Shown here in pieces: positions 44,445 through 53,048 of a stretch of DNA of 64,000 nt. The notes beneath the pieces are model-generated. The model ran no database searches and was not told where the DNA came from. It was given only the letters and a program-made list of their open reading frames with translations. Position 1 is the stretch's first letter, and each line of letters opens with the position of its first letter. Origin of the DNA: Bog-473 sp963737745 (GTDB lineage: Bacteria > Actinomycetota > Acidimicrobiia > Acidimicrobiales > RAAP-2). The position numbers and the translations under genes are program-made. Location: positions 1 through 64,000 of the forward strand of contig CAVTTR010000001.1 of NCBI GenBank assembly GCA_963737745.1. Direction: 5' to 3'.

Positions 44445-45683
44445 ATGGCCAAGAGATCAATCCTGTACCCGTTCGCTTCGCTCGTCGCAGTAACTGCTCT
44501 ATTTCTCACGGTACCGATTTCTACGGCCTCGGCCTCGACGAAGAGCGCAAAAGCCTCACTCAGCCCGGTCAAGGTAGTCGATATTGAGGTGCTCGACGGT
44601 ACTATTACTTCCTTCCCGGAAATCCAGGCCGCAGACAAAGCCGCTGCCAAACAGATCAACGCTGCCGGCGGCCTCAAAGGTCACCCCATCCAGGTCATTA
44701 CTTGTAATGACCAGGGGAGTGTCGATGTCGATGAACAATGTGCCCAGCAGGCGGTGTCGGATGGAGCCATTGCCTCTGTTGGGTCATACAGCACCTACTC
44801 GAACGTCTGGTATCCAATTTTCGCAAAGACCGGAATCGTAAATCTCGCTGAGAGCACACTTGCGAACGCCGTTGACTTCACCAGCCCGCTTGCGTATCCC
44901 ATTACCGCAGGGACGGCCGTCGAATTCACTGCGCAAGGAGTGCTTGCCGCAAGGGAGGGATGCAAGAAACTCGCCGTACTGTCCCCGGATACACCTTTGG
45001 TGCTGGCAACCCTGCACGGGGCCCTCGTAGGGGCTGACTCGGTTAACCCGAAGATCACCGACAACGTCATCAGTATCACCTACCCAGTTGCGGACTACGC
45101 CCCTCTCATCAGTCAAGCCATTGCCGATGGTGACAACTGCGTAATCGGGGCGACTCCGGGATCCGACGCACCACGGCTTATGACCGCTATTCAACAGAGT
45201 GGCCATCCTTTCAAGGTGTTCGGTATCGCCGCTCAATTCCCCCCATCTTCGCTGACGGGGGCCCTTGGGACTTTCAGCAATGGCAAGATCTTCGACACCA
45301 CAGCTCAAGCAGTCGCGAATTCGAATCCCGCACTTGTCAAGATTACGAAGGCCATCAAGGCGGAAGACTCCAGCGCAGTGCTGGATGACGAGTCGCTGCA
45401 AGCCTGGGCCGGTATGCAAATCCTGAAGATGGCGTCCGCCGATATGACGACCTTTACGTCGAAATCACTTGCTGCCGCCTTAGTTAAGATCGGCACGATC
45501 AACCTCGGTTACTACGCCCCATTCTCATTCTCCAAACCTCTAAACGTAAAAGGGTACAACCGGATGTTCAACCTCGGACTTTACGGAGAAAAATTTGCTA
45601 ATGGCCAGTTCGTTCCCGTGGAGACTCCGAACAAGGAGATCAACATCAGAAATTTCGTTGCGGCGGGACTATCTGGTACGTGA
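44445..45683 (+). CDS. Liv-type ABC transporter substrate-binding protein
   Basis: This protein of about 412 aa has a cleavable signal (LYPFASLVAVTALFLTVPIS, cut near ASAST). The fold is the type 1 periplasmic-binding protein of the branched-chain amino acid (LivJ/LivK-like) group: VVDIEVLDGTITSFPEIQAA, AAAKQINAAGGLKGHPIQVI, LSPDTPLVLATLHGALVGAD and IIDD-less C-terminal lobe. The start at 44445 is set by the signal peptide; the longer in-frame ATG at 44370 would overlap the promoter. No permease or ATPase is adjacent, but the promoter copy at 25366 ties it to the Liv fusion operon. Confidence 0.9.
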   Translation: MAKRSILYPFASLVAVTALFLTVPISTASASTKSAKASLSPVKVVDIEVLDGTITSFPEIQAADKAAAKQINAAGGLKGHPIQVITCNDQGSVDVDEQCAQQAVSDGAIASVGSYSTYSNVWYPIFAKTGIVNLAESTLANAVDFTSPLAYPITAGTAVEFTAQGVLAAREGCKKLAVLSPDTPLVLATLHGALVGADSVNPKITDNVISITYPVADYAPLISQAIADGDNCVIGATPGSDAPRLMTAIQQSGHPFKVFGIAAQFPPSSLTGALGTFSNGKIFDTTAQAVANSNPALVKITKAIKAEDSSAVLDDESLQAWAGMQILKMASADMTTFTSKSLAAALVKIGTINLGYYAPFSFSKPLNVKGYNRMFNLGLYGEKFANGQFVPVETPNKEINIRNFVAAGLSGT

Positions 45684-45737
45684 TCGGGCGTCTGTTCTCA
45701 TCTCGGTTAGCGAATCAGAAGATCCCAGCGGGAGCAG

Positions 45738-46172
45738 ATGCTGATGCAAACAGAAGAGACGCGACGACTCATGGACCGTTATCTGGAGCGGCGCGTGGCC
45801 AACGATCCTGCCTTGGAGGAATTCTTCGCAGAAGACGTCGAGTGGCAACTACCGGCCAGCGTTTGTGCCACTCCCTACAAGGGGCGAACGCTAGTGCTTG
45901 AATTGCTCAACGGTGGATTGTCAGCGCAAGTGCTCGATGTGACCACTGAGAAGCGTGAAGTGACGCGGGTGATCGTCGATGGCGACACCGCCGCAGTAGA
46001 GCAGCGACTCACCGCCACGACCCACTGGGGAGCGGAGTATGTCAACGAGTACTGCTGGGTTTATACGTGGCGGGACGGCAAGATAGTACGGCTTCGTGAG
46101 TACAACGACACACTGCACGGTGCTCGTATTTTCGGCAAGGCGCTTGGAATTACGCTCGAAGAGGGGGCCTAA
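45738..46172 (+). CDS. SnoaL-like (NTF2 fold) protein
   Basis: This protein of 144 aa (or 142 from the second ATG at 45744) has the NTF2/SnoaL plan: YLERRVANDPALEEFFAEDV, WQLP, a central VIVDGDTAAVEQRLTATT and WVYTWRDGKIVRLREYNDTL. Members are small cyclases, isomerases, epoxide hydrolases or unassigned. It follows the binding-protein gene in the same direction and may be cotranscribed. Confidence 0.82.
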   Translation: MLMQTEETRRLMDRYLERRVANDPALEEFFAEDVEWQLPASVCATPYKGRTLVLELLNGGLSAQVLDVTTEKREVTRVIVDGDTAAVEQRLTATTHWGAEYVNEYCWVYTWRDGKIVRLREYNDTLHGARIFGKALGITLEEGA

Positions 46173-46212
46173 CTCCACACCGCCCTATACCTCTCGGAGC
46201 TGGCGGCTTCCT

Positions 46213-46235
46213 TTTCGCTAACCGGAGAAGCGAAA
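46213..46235. terminator. Hairpin between convergent genes
   Basis: TTTCGCT and AGCGAAA form 7-bp arms separated by nine bases, between the convergent SnoaL-like and RidA-like genes. The flanking T and A residues could allow bidirectional termination. Confidence 0.4.
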
Positions 46236-46377
46236 TCCTGGGGTGACCCTAGACGGACCGAGAGTTCAGAACAGACTTGTAACTTGTAACCAACAATGGT
46301 GGCTAGTGCGGTCATAACTGAGGACGAAACACAGAAAGTTCTATAAGTGGTAATCGGGAAGTCATCGCATGGACATT

Positions 46378-46875
46378 TTACATGTTGGATGAATCCACCA
46401 ACGCCGCTATCGCTTCGACCTCTACCGGAGCACCAAAGGGCAACGAAGCCACCCCAAATGTCGACCGGGCATGTCGGCCTCGATCGCCGAGCACATCGAG
46501 CAGAAGGTCAGAGGCACCGTTTGCAACAATGTGCTGCTGGTCAAACTCCGGGGCACTGGCTACGAATACCTGAACTTTCAGCAGACGAACGGCATCAAGA
46601 CCATCACATGCCACATTCAGCTGTGCCAGCAGATTTAGGGCGCATCGTTGTGCACACAATCTTGCCGTTTCAATGTCGACATTTACTCCTAGTAAGCCGC
46701 GCGCGATTACCTTACCGTTGTCATCCCGTGGAAGTTGACCTGACACGAACATAATTCCGTTCGCCTTCGTCACGGGAACATATTGTGCACTTGGTGTAGT
46801 TGGAGTCGGGAGTGCGAGCCCGAGTCGAGCAAGAGCGTATGCCGCATGACCCTGGTGTTCTGACTCAGAAATCAT
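46378..46875 (-). CDS. RidA (YjgF/YER057c/UK114) family protein
   Basis: A 165-aa protein of the RidA family: YVPVTKANGIMFVSGQLPRD at the start, CALNLLAQLNVACDGLDAVR, LLKVQVFVAS and a C-terminal PVEVEAIAAL. RidA-type proteins hydrolyse reactive enamine/imine products of PLP enzymes such as threonine dehydratase. It overlaps the dehydratase gene (ATGA). The usual arginine of the active site is replaced or displaced (the C-terminus reads GAPVEVEAIAA), so it may be a RidA paralogue with other specificity. Confidence 0.86.
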   Translation of the reverse strand: MISESEHQGHAAYALARLGLALPTPTTPSAQYVPVTKANGIMFVSGQLPRDDNGKVIARGLLGVNVDIETARLCAQRCALNLLAQLNVACDGLDAVRLLKVQVFVASAPEFDQQHIVANGASDLLLDVLGDRGRHARSTFGVASLPFGAPVEVEAIAALVDSSNM

Positions 46876-47849
46876 TGCAATTCTTTCGTTCTGTTGCTCG
46901 ATAAGTTGGATATGAGTTCGGTAAAACGTCTTACGTCGATATTGCCTCCGGAAACCGTGACGCCAACTCGTTGACCGACGACGTCAAGCTTGCCCCCCAT
47001 GAGCGCCGCCACTGCCGTGGCGCCACTCGGCTCGACAACCATTTTCGTTCGTTCGAACAAAAACCGCATCGCTGCCCTAATCTCGGAATCGGTAACTGTG
47101 ACGATTCCTTCTATCAACGGAGCGGCAACTTCAAAAGTCAGCCTTCCCGGTGTGGCGACCTGTTGTCCGTCAGCGATGGTGTTTCCGATCGGAACACGGA
47201 CACGTTCCCCAGCCGCCAAGGATCGCCGCCAATCATCGGAAGCCTCCGGCTCGACGCCTAAAATTCGAATATCGGGTTGCACGGCTTTTGCGGCGAGAGC
47301 GCATCCGGCGAGGAGTCCTCCTCCGCCGGTGCAGACCAATAAAAGATCCAAGAAGTTGGCGTCCTCCATAAGTTCTAGACCAACAGTCCCCGCTCCAGCG
47401 ATAACGTACGGATCGTCATATGGGTGGACGATGGTCGCTCCGAGGTGGCTGGCAAGTTCGGCCGTCATTGTCTCTCGGTCCGCGCTGTAGCGATCAAAAG
47501 TGATGATCTGGGCGCCGAAGGCACGCGTGGCTGCGACCTTTGATTCGGGTGCGTCATTTGGCATTAGGACCGTAGCCGTGGTGTCACAAAGGCGTGCTGC
47601 GAGGGCGAGCGCCTGAGCGTGATTTCCCGACGAAGATGCGACGACACCGTGTTGTCGCTGCTCTGGTGATAGCGTCGAAACTCGATTAAAAGCTCCTCGA
47701 ATCTTGAATGCACCGGCACGCTGAAGGTTTTCTGCCTTAAGAAATACCACGGCTCCAGTCAACTCATCGAGTGAGGCACAAGTTACAACGGGCGTCCGGT
47801 GCGCCACCCCACGAAGGCGATGAGCAGCCGCTGGGATGTCGATCCCCAT
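46872..47849 (-). CDS. Threonine dehydratase/serine racemase-like PLP enzyme
   Basis: This fold-type II PLP enzyme of 325 aa has the Schiff-base lysine in RAGAFKIRGAFNRVSTL, the Asn-containing SSSGNHAQALALAA and the phosphate loop TGGGGLLAGCALAA. It lacks a C-terminal ACT domain, so it is likely a catabolic, unregulated enzyme (threonine/serine deaminase or racemase, or a hydroxyaspartate dehydratase). It overlaps RidA, which can remove its reactive enamine product. Confidence 0.9.
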   Translation of the reverse strand: MGIDIPAAAHRLRGVAHRTPVVTCASLDELTGAVVFLKAENLQRAGAFKIRGAFNRVSTLSPEQRQHGVVASSSGNHAQALALAARLCDTTATVLMPNDAPESKVAATRAFGAQIITFDRYSADRETMTAELASHLGATIVHPYDDPYVIAGAGTVGLELMEDANFLDLLLVCTGGGGLLAGCALAAKAVQPDIRILGVEPEASDDWRRSLAAGERVRVPIGNTIADGQQVATPGRLTFEVAAPLIEGIVTVTDSEIRAAMRFLFERTKMVVEPSGATAVAALMGGKLDVVGQRVGVTVSGGNIDVRRFTELISNLSSNRTKELQ

Positions 47850-47858
47850 AAGCCCCCC

Positions 47859-48287
47859 TTAGGTTCGTCGGTTCTCGGATTCTGTTGCGGGTCGCCATAT
47901 GGGAATACCAACTTCGTCCGACACGGGCACGAAATCAACGACAAGCTGCATGCCGATCGTGACGTCCTCGGGTCGGCATGCCGTTACATTGCCCATAATC
48001 ATCGGTCCCTCATCGAGCTCAACCATCGCTAGGACGTAGGGCACTTGGTCGCGAAATGCGGGGGCACCATTGTGTCGAACGACGGTGTAGGTGTACAACG
48101 TCCCAACCCCAGAGACATCGATGAGTTCGGGTTCTGCGCCGCACTGGCCGCAGATCAACCGTGGATAGAACTGGAGATGACCACACAGAGGGCACCTCTG
48201 CACGCTCAGGCGGCCCTGACGACAACGCTGCCAGAACTCAGACGACGACTTATCGACGGCAGGGACCGGACGAGTCCACTGCGTCAT
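47859..48287 (-). CDS. DUF35 OB-fold protein with zinc rubredoxin-like domain
   Basis: This protein of about 142 aa starts at 48287, overlapping the thiolase stop. A zinc ribbon (CPLCGHLQFYPRLICGQCG) is followed by an OB-fold (GVGTLYTYTVV, APAFRDQVPYVLAMVELDEG). DUF35 partners bind thiolase-like proteins and acyl-CoA; with Ltp2-type proteins they form retro-aldolases (ChsH2-Ltp2 in steroid side-chain breakdown). The function depends on the neighbouring thiolase-like protein. Confidence 0.9.
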   Translation of the reverse strand: MTQWTRPVPAVDKSSSEFWQRCRQGRLSVQRCPLCGHLQFYPRLICGQCGAEPELIDVSGVGTLYTYTVVRHNGAPAFRDQVPYVLAMVELDEGPMIMGNVTACRPEDVTIGMQLVVDFVPVSDEVGIPIWRPATESENRRT

Positions 48288-49465
48288 GATGGCGCTTCCG
48301 TTCCAAGTACCACGGTACCGGTGCACGACAGGTGGCCGCCACACCCGCTTGCTAGTGCAATTTTGCAGTTGGGGACCTGAGCCTCCCCGCCGAGACCTCG
48401 CAATTGGCGGCATGCCTCTGCGAGTAGGAAGATTCCTCTCATTCCAGGGTGATACGCCGAGAGACCACCACCGTCCGTGTTCAACGGATGGCGACCTCCT
48501 TGATTAAGGTGCCCGTCCTGCACATAGCTCCCTCCCTCGCCTTTGCCACAGAAGCCCAAGTCTTCCAGTTGCAGAAGAACCGTGATCGTGAAGCTGTCAT
48601 AGAGTTGTATTGTGTCAACGTCGGCAGTTGTAATTCCAGCCAAGTTGAGTGCTTGTCGACTGCGTGTGGCCGCAGTCGTGGTAAACGAAGGCATTTGCCC
48701 TATGTTCCAGTGGGTCTGGGAGGCTGCAGCCCCAAGCACGTAAACGGGCGTCACGTCGAGATCCCGAGCTCGCTCTAGCGTCGTAAGAATAAGAGCTCCG
48801 CCACCGTCAGTCACAGAACAGCAATCCAAGACGTGCAATGGGTCAGCTATCATCCGTGAGCTGAGCACATCGTCGACTGTGATCGGCTCACGGTAGATTG
48901 CGTTCGGGTTCAGCGTTGCGAACTTTCGAATTCCCACTGCGATCGCAGCTAGATCCTCCGATGTTGTGCCGAATTCGTGCATGTGCCGACGAGCCGCCAT
49001 GGCGTACGCGGCCACGATCGTCAGACCAAAAGGAGCCTCGTATTGCAGGGGACCAGCTACAGGTCGTGAAGCGGATGTCCCGCCCCCGACCCTGCGTCCT
49101 CGCCGAGAGAACTGATCGGACCCGTAGGTGATCAACATCGTGTCGCAGGAGCCTTCTCGAATAGCTTGCGCCGCATGCTGGACGTGGAATTCGAAACTTG
49201 AACCGCCCGTCATTGTTCCATCAAGAAAGCGGTGGTCGATGCGCAGATATTCGGCCATCGTGACGGCGTCGTCGATGCCCTCGCCCCCAGAACCTCCAGC
49301 GCTTGCGTAACCGTCGATGCTGCCTTTTTCGATTCCCGCGTCTCGTATGGCTCGCTGCGCTGCTTGGGCGTGATGTTGTACACCATCGAGATGGTCGGCG
49401 ATCGGCAGATCTGAGAGACCCACACCGACGATTACGGGGGCCCGTCGGGACGAACGTGAACTCAT
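48284..49465 (-). CDS. Thiolase-like/lipid-transfer protein (SCP2-thiolase type)
   Basis: A 393-aa thiolase-fold protein. Its start at 49465 overlaps the SDR stop, and its stop overlaps the DUF35 start. Motifs include AAQAIREGSCDTMLITYGSD, HEFGTTSEDLAAIAV, CSVTDGGGALI, LYDSFTITVLLQLEDLGF and the C-terminal GCGGHLSCTGTVVLG. The usual N-terminal nucleophilic Cys is not evident: the aligned stretch reads GGSSFEFHV. This points to a lipid-transfer-type (Ltp) retro-aldolase or a non-classical thiolase more than to a normal beta-ketothiolase. Confidence 0.87.
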   Translation of the reverse strand: MSSRSSRRAPVIVGVGLSDLPIADHLDGVQHHAQAAQRAIRDAGIEKGSIDGYASAGGSGGEGIDDAVTMAEYLRIDHRFLDGTMTGGSSFEFHVQHAAQAIREGSCDTMLITYGSDQFSRRGRRVGGGTSASRPVAGPLQYEAPFGLTIVAAYAMAARRHMHEFGTTSEDLAAIAVGIRKFATLNPNAIYREPITVDDVLSSRMIADPLHVLDCCSVTDGGGALILTTLERARDLDVTPVYVLGAAASQTHWNIGQMPSFTTTAATRSRQALNLAGITTADVDTIQLYDSFTITVLLQLEDLGFCGKGEGGSYVQDGHLNQGGRHPLNTDGGGLSAYHPGMRGIFLLAEACRQLRGLGGEAQVPNCKIALASGCGGHLSCTGTVVLGTEAPS

Positions 49466-50247
49466 GCGGGCGCGTAGGCGGCCCCACCGTCCACCTTGAT
49501 GATTGCTCCAGTTGTATAGCTTGATGCATCGCTCGCGAGGTATAAAGCTGCACCGGTGATCTCGTCGGGACTCCCTCCGCGTTGCAGAACTATTTTGCGC
49601 TTTGCGAAGGCGTCGAAAGTCGAGTGGTCCCAAGAGTTGCTCATGTCGGTGAGGAATGCACCGGGCATTATGGCGTTGACTCGGACTCGGGGCCCCAAGG
49701 CACGCGAGAGGCCTATCGTAAGGTTATTCAAGCCGGCTTTGGCTGCCGCGTACGGCAATTCGGTCTTTCCGGGCCGCACGGCACCCACGCTGGAGATGTT
49801 GATTATTGAACCACCGGCGCCCGCAGCCATCCGAGTCCCGATCTGGCTAGCGAGGCGCCATGGCCCTTTTAGATTCACGGCGATAACCTTGTCAAACATG
49901 TCCTCCGACACGTCCGCCATGGTCCGATATGTCGGTGACATGCCGGCGTTGTTGACCAGGACATCCACACGCCCGAATCGTTCGTATACGGTTTCGATTA
50001 GCTTGTCGCAATCAGCCCAGCGGCCCACATGGCAGGCGATACCCGCAGCAGTACCGCCCGCCTTTTCAAGGCTGGTCGCCAGGTCGTCGCATGCTTGCTG
50101 AGTGCGGCTCACGATGACCACGGTTGCCCCCTGAGAGGCAAATGCTGTACAGATGGCTGCCCCGAGACCGCGACTGCCTCCGGTCACGAGCGACACCCGG
50201 CCAGCAAGGCTGAATCTGTCGATCGCCGAGATTTGCGGGGCCATCAC
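49462..50247 (-). CDS. Short-chain dehydrogenase/reductase
   Basis: This is an SDR of about 261 aa with TGGSRGLGAAICTAFASQGA, NNAGMSPTYR, NISSVGAVRPG and YAAAK, ending GAIIKVDGGAAYAPA. The start is GTG 50247 or ATG 50244, overlapping the acyl-CoA dehydrogenase stop. Its place between an acyl-CoA dehydrogenase and a thiolase-like gene suggests a 3-hydroxyacyl-CoA dehydrogenase-type step. Confidence 0.9.
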   Translation of the reverse strand: MMAPQISAIDRFSLAGRVSLVTGGSRGLGAAICTAFASQGATVVIVSRTQQACDDLATSLEKAGGTAAGIACHVGRWADCDKLIETVYERFGRVDVLVNNAGMSPTYRTMADVSEDMFDKVIAVNLKGPWRLASQIGTRMAAGAGGSIINISSVGAVRPGKTELPYAAAKAGLNNLTIGLSRALGPRVRVNAIMPGAFLTDMSNSWDHSTFDAFAKRKIVLQRGGSPDEITGAALYLASDASSYTTGAIIKVDGGAAYAPA

Positions 50248-51542
50248 TCAGCCCCGATCTCGATCTCCAACAGATCACCATATTCACGGAGCGCATCCTC
50301 GCGGAGTGTTGGCAAGTGGGCGCTCGGCCAAAATCCCTCGGCCGGCTGATAGCCTTTCAGGACCTCCCGCGCCAACGTGAGTTTATGGACCTCCGTCGGA
50401 CCGTCAACGATGCCCAGCGAATAAGCGGCCAGCAGCATTGACGACAATGGCATCTCGTTTGAAATACCGATTGACCCGTGAATCTGGATCGCGCGTGCGA
50501 CTACATCCACATACACGCGCGGAGTAGCGATCTTCACTGCTGCAATATCCCTACGAACTTTGCGATAGTCGTGATATTTGTCGATTAGCCACGCGGTACG
50601 AAGTACCAACAAGCGGAACTGTTCTATCTCGATCCAACTGTCAGCGATTTTCTCCTGCGTCATCTGCAACGACGCAAGCTTTCCGTCACGGACCTCTCTC
50701 GACACCGCACGTTCACATAGCATGTCGAATGCCCGTCGTGCCTGCCCGACAGTCCTCATCGTGTGATGGACACGTCCGCCCCCCAACCGCGTTTGTGCGA
50801 TTGCGAACGCGCCGCCCTCCTCGCCGAGCAAGTGGTCCTCCGGCACGCGAACATCAGTGAACCGGAGGTACGCATGAGTTCCCGAACGTGGGCGCTCCGG
50901 CCCAGTGCCAACGTGGCGTACAATCTCGATTCCTGGAGTGTCTGCTGGCACGACGAACATTGATTGTCCGCGGTATGGACTGACGTCGGGATTTGTGACG
51001 GTCATAACGACGAGGAACTGCGCAAACCGTGCATTCGAGGCGAACCACTTTTCACCATTGATCACCCACTGATCTCCATCGCGCTGAGCGCGAGTTCTAA
51101 GTTGGGTCGGATCCGCCCCCCCGGTCGGTTCGGTCATTGCGTAGCTCGAGGACATCTCCCCATTCAGGAGAGGTTGGAGGTAGCGGTCTTTCAGCCTTTG
51201 ACTACCGAAATGAGCGATGATCTCGGCGTTGCCCGAGTCTGGTGCCTGGCATCCGAACACGGTCGACGCCCACTTTGTGCGACCGAGGATCTCGTTAAGC
51301 AATGCAAGACGCACCTGGCCGAAGCCTTGGCCGCCCAGTTCGGGACCGAGGTGACACGCCCATAGGCCTTGGCTGCGAACCTCATCGATCAAAGGCTTGA
51401 TAATTTTCTGCGCGACCGTATCGGACTTGTCCGCCGGGTTGTCAAGCACAAAGTCGAGGGGCTCGATCTTTTCGTGCACAAATTGATTGGCCCAATCAAG
51501 CTTCGACTGGAAGTCGACATCGGTTTCGAAATCCCAAGCCAT
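50244..51542 (-). CDS. Acyl-CoA dehydrogenase
   Basis: This flavoprotein of 432 aa has the expected stretches: YAMTEPTGGADPTQLRTRAQ, GEKWFASNARFAQFLVVMTV, LGGGRVHHTMRTVGQARRAF, QIHGSIGISNEMPLSSML and GIVDGPTEVHKLTLA at the C-terminus, which belongs to the ACAD10/11-like group. ATG 51542 follows AAAGGAA. It heads a minus-strand run with the SDR, thiolase-like and DUF35 genes, matching successive beta-oxidation steps. The promoter region at 51737-51778 separates it from a divergent ACAD gene. Confidence 0.93.
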   Translation of the reverse strand: MAWDFETDVDFQSKLDWANQFVHEKIEPLDFVLDNPADKSDTVAQKIIKPLIDEVRSQGLWACHLGPELGGQGFGQVRLALLNEILGRTKWASTVFGCQAPDSGNAEIIAHFGSQRLKDRYLQPLLNGEMSSSYAMTEPTGGADPTQLRTRAQRDGDQWVINGEKWFASNARFAQFLVVMTVTNPDVSPYRGQSMFVVPADTPGIEIVRHVGTGPERPRSGTHAYLRFTDVRVPEDHLLGEEGGAFAIAQTRLGGGRVHHTMRTVGQARRAFDMLCERAVSREVRDGKLASLQMTQEKIADSWIEIEQFRLLVLRTAWLIDKYHDYRKVRRDIAAVKIATPRVYVDVVARAIQIHGSIGISNEMPLSSMLLAAYSLGIVDGPTEVHKLTLAREVLKGYQPAEGFWPSAHLPTLREDALREYGDLLEIEIGAE

Positions 51543-51736
51543 GCAGCTGTTCCTTTCAGCGTTCCGGAGTCACGACGCTCAGCGCACCTGGCAGAGGTTG
51601 TCAGGTCTATATCCGTGCGCCATTGAGCGGTCCAGCAACTCGCCATTCGGCCGAGAGAAGGCCGCGAACGAGTAGCGGAGCCACCGTTAGGCAGTAGCTC
51701 TACCGATAAGTGTACCGACGATCTAAAGGATTAGCA

Positions 51737-51778
51737 AGCAAGCGATTGGTTGACAAGCAACACTACGAGACCTAGTCT
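51737..51778 (+). promoter_or_regulatory. Promoter with KstR2-like site before ACAD gene
   Basis: TTGACA (51750-51755) and TAGTCT (51773-51778) are 17 bp apart. AGCAAGCGATTGGT (51737-51750) overlaps the -35 and fits AnCAAGnnCTTGnT with one mismatch. The start codon at 51810 lies about 32 bp after the -10. It may also control the divergent ACAD gene at 51542. Confidence 0.6.
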
Positions 51779-51809
51779 GAGCAGCACCGAGAGGAACAAG
51801 CCGCCACCC

Positions 51810-52973
51810 ATGGATTTCTCCGACAACCCAGATCTTGCCGCCATCGGGAGCGCAGTCGATACCGTGTGCAGCCAATTCGACGACGACTACTGGGCAACCG
51901 CCGACCGTGATCATCGTTTCCCAACCGAGTTCTTTAATGCCATGGCTTCGGGAGGATGGATTGGCATCGCGATGCCTGGAGAACTTGGCGGTGGCGGTGC
52001 AGGGATCAGCGAAGCCGCTGTGGTTCTGAATCGCGTATCTGCTTCGGGGGCAGCAATGAACGGAGCCAGCACTATCCATACTGCCATGTTCGGACTCAAC
52101 CCAGTGGTCCGATTCGGCAACGACCGTTTGAAGTCGACCTTCATTCCTCGGGCGGCTGCTGGCGATTTGCACGCTGCATTCGGAGTGACTGAGCCTGATG
52201 CCGGAAGCGACTCAAGCCGCATCCAGACTCGAGCTAGGGAGCGAAGAGATGGAGACTGGACAGTCAAGGGTCGCAAAATATGGATGACGAAGGCACTTGA
52301 ATCGGAGGTCGCACTCATACTTGTCAGAACCGACGAAGTCGCAGGCGATCGATTTCGAGGTCTGTCGTTATTTCTCGTCGATCTCGATCGCATGTACTGC
52401 GACATCGCTCCTATTCCGAAAATGGGCCGAAACGCCATTACATCGTGCGAGGTTGCGTTCGATGAACTGCCGGTACCAGCATGGCGGTTGGTGGGGGAGA
52501 GAGGACGTGGTTTTCAGCACTTGTTGCATGGGCTGAACCCTGAACGGATCTTGATCGCCGCTGAGGCGTGCGGCATCGGGGAAGCCGCGCTGCAGAAGGC
52601 TGTTAAGTATGCCAAAGAGCGGATTGTCTTCGACCGCCCAATCGGATCGAACCAAGCAATCGCACATCCCCTCGCAAAGGCCCACATGGGCTTGCACGCA
52701 GCAATGTTGTGCACGATGGAGGCCGCGTGGCGCTACGATCACGGGCTCGAGTGTGGCGCCCAAGCGACCTCGGCGAAGTACTTAGCGGCCGACGCAGGTT
52801 TCTTCGCTGCCGATCGGGCGATCCAAACGCATGGCGGACTTGGGTATGCGGAGGAGTACCACGTCGCTCGGTATTGGCGTGAATCCCGCCTCCATCTGCT
52901 CGCCCCCGTGAGTCAGGAAATGGCGTGCAACTTTGTTGCTCATAACACGCTAGGCCTACCGCGCAGCTATTAA
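51810..52973 (+). CDS. Acyl-CoA dehydrogenase
   Basis: This ACAD of about 387 aa has AFGVTEPDAGSDSSRIQTRA, GRKIWMTKALESEVALILVR, CEVAFDELPVPAWRLVGERG and the C-terminal AIQTHGGLGYAEEYHVARYW. ATG 51810 is chosen because the longer frame (TTG 51750) starts inside the promoter. It reads divergently from the ACAD gene at 51542 and is followed by a hydrolase and a third ACAD. Confidence 0.92.
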   Translation: MDFSDNPDLAAIGSAVDTVCSQFDDDYWATADRDHRFPTEFFNAMASGGWIGIAMPGELGGGGAGISEAAVVLNRVSASGAAMNGASTIHTAMFGLNPVVRFGNDRLKSTFIPRAAAGDLHAAFGVTEPDAGSDSSRIQTRARERRDGDWTVKGRKIWMTKALESEVALILVRTDEVAGDRFRGLSLFLVDLDRMYCDIAPIPKMGRNAITSCEVAFDELPVPAWRLVGERGRGFQHLLHGLNPERILIAAEACGIGEAALQKAVKYAKERIVFDRPIGSNQAIAHPLAKAHMGLHAAMLCTMEAAWRYDHGLECGAQATSAKYLAADAGFFAADRAIQTHGGLGYAEEYHVARYWRESRLHLLAPVSQEMACNFVAHNTLGLPRSY

Positions 52974-53048
52974 AATGGTCCTATTCCCAGATCATTCGAT
53001 GAGCGCGGCCAATGAGCCGTTATTGGTCGATACCGGGTGTTCAGACGC

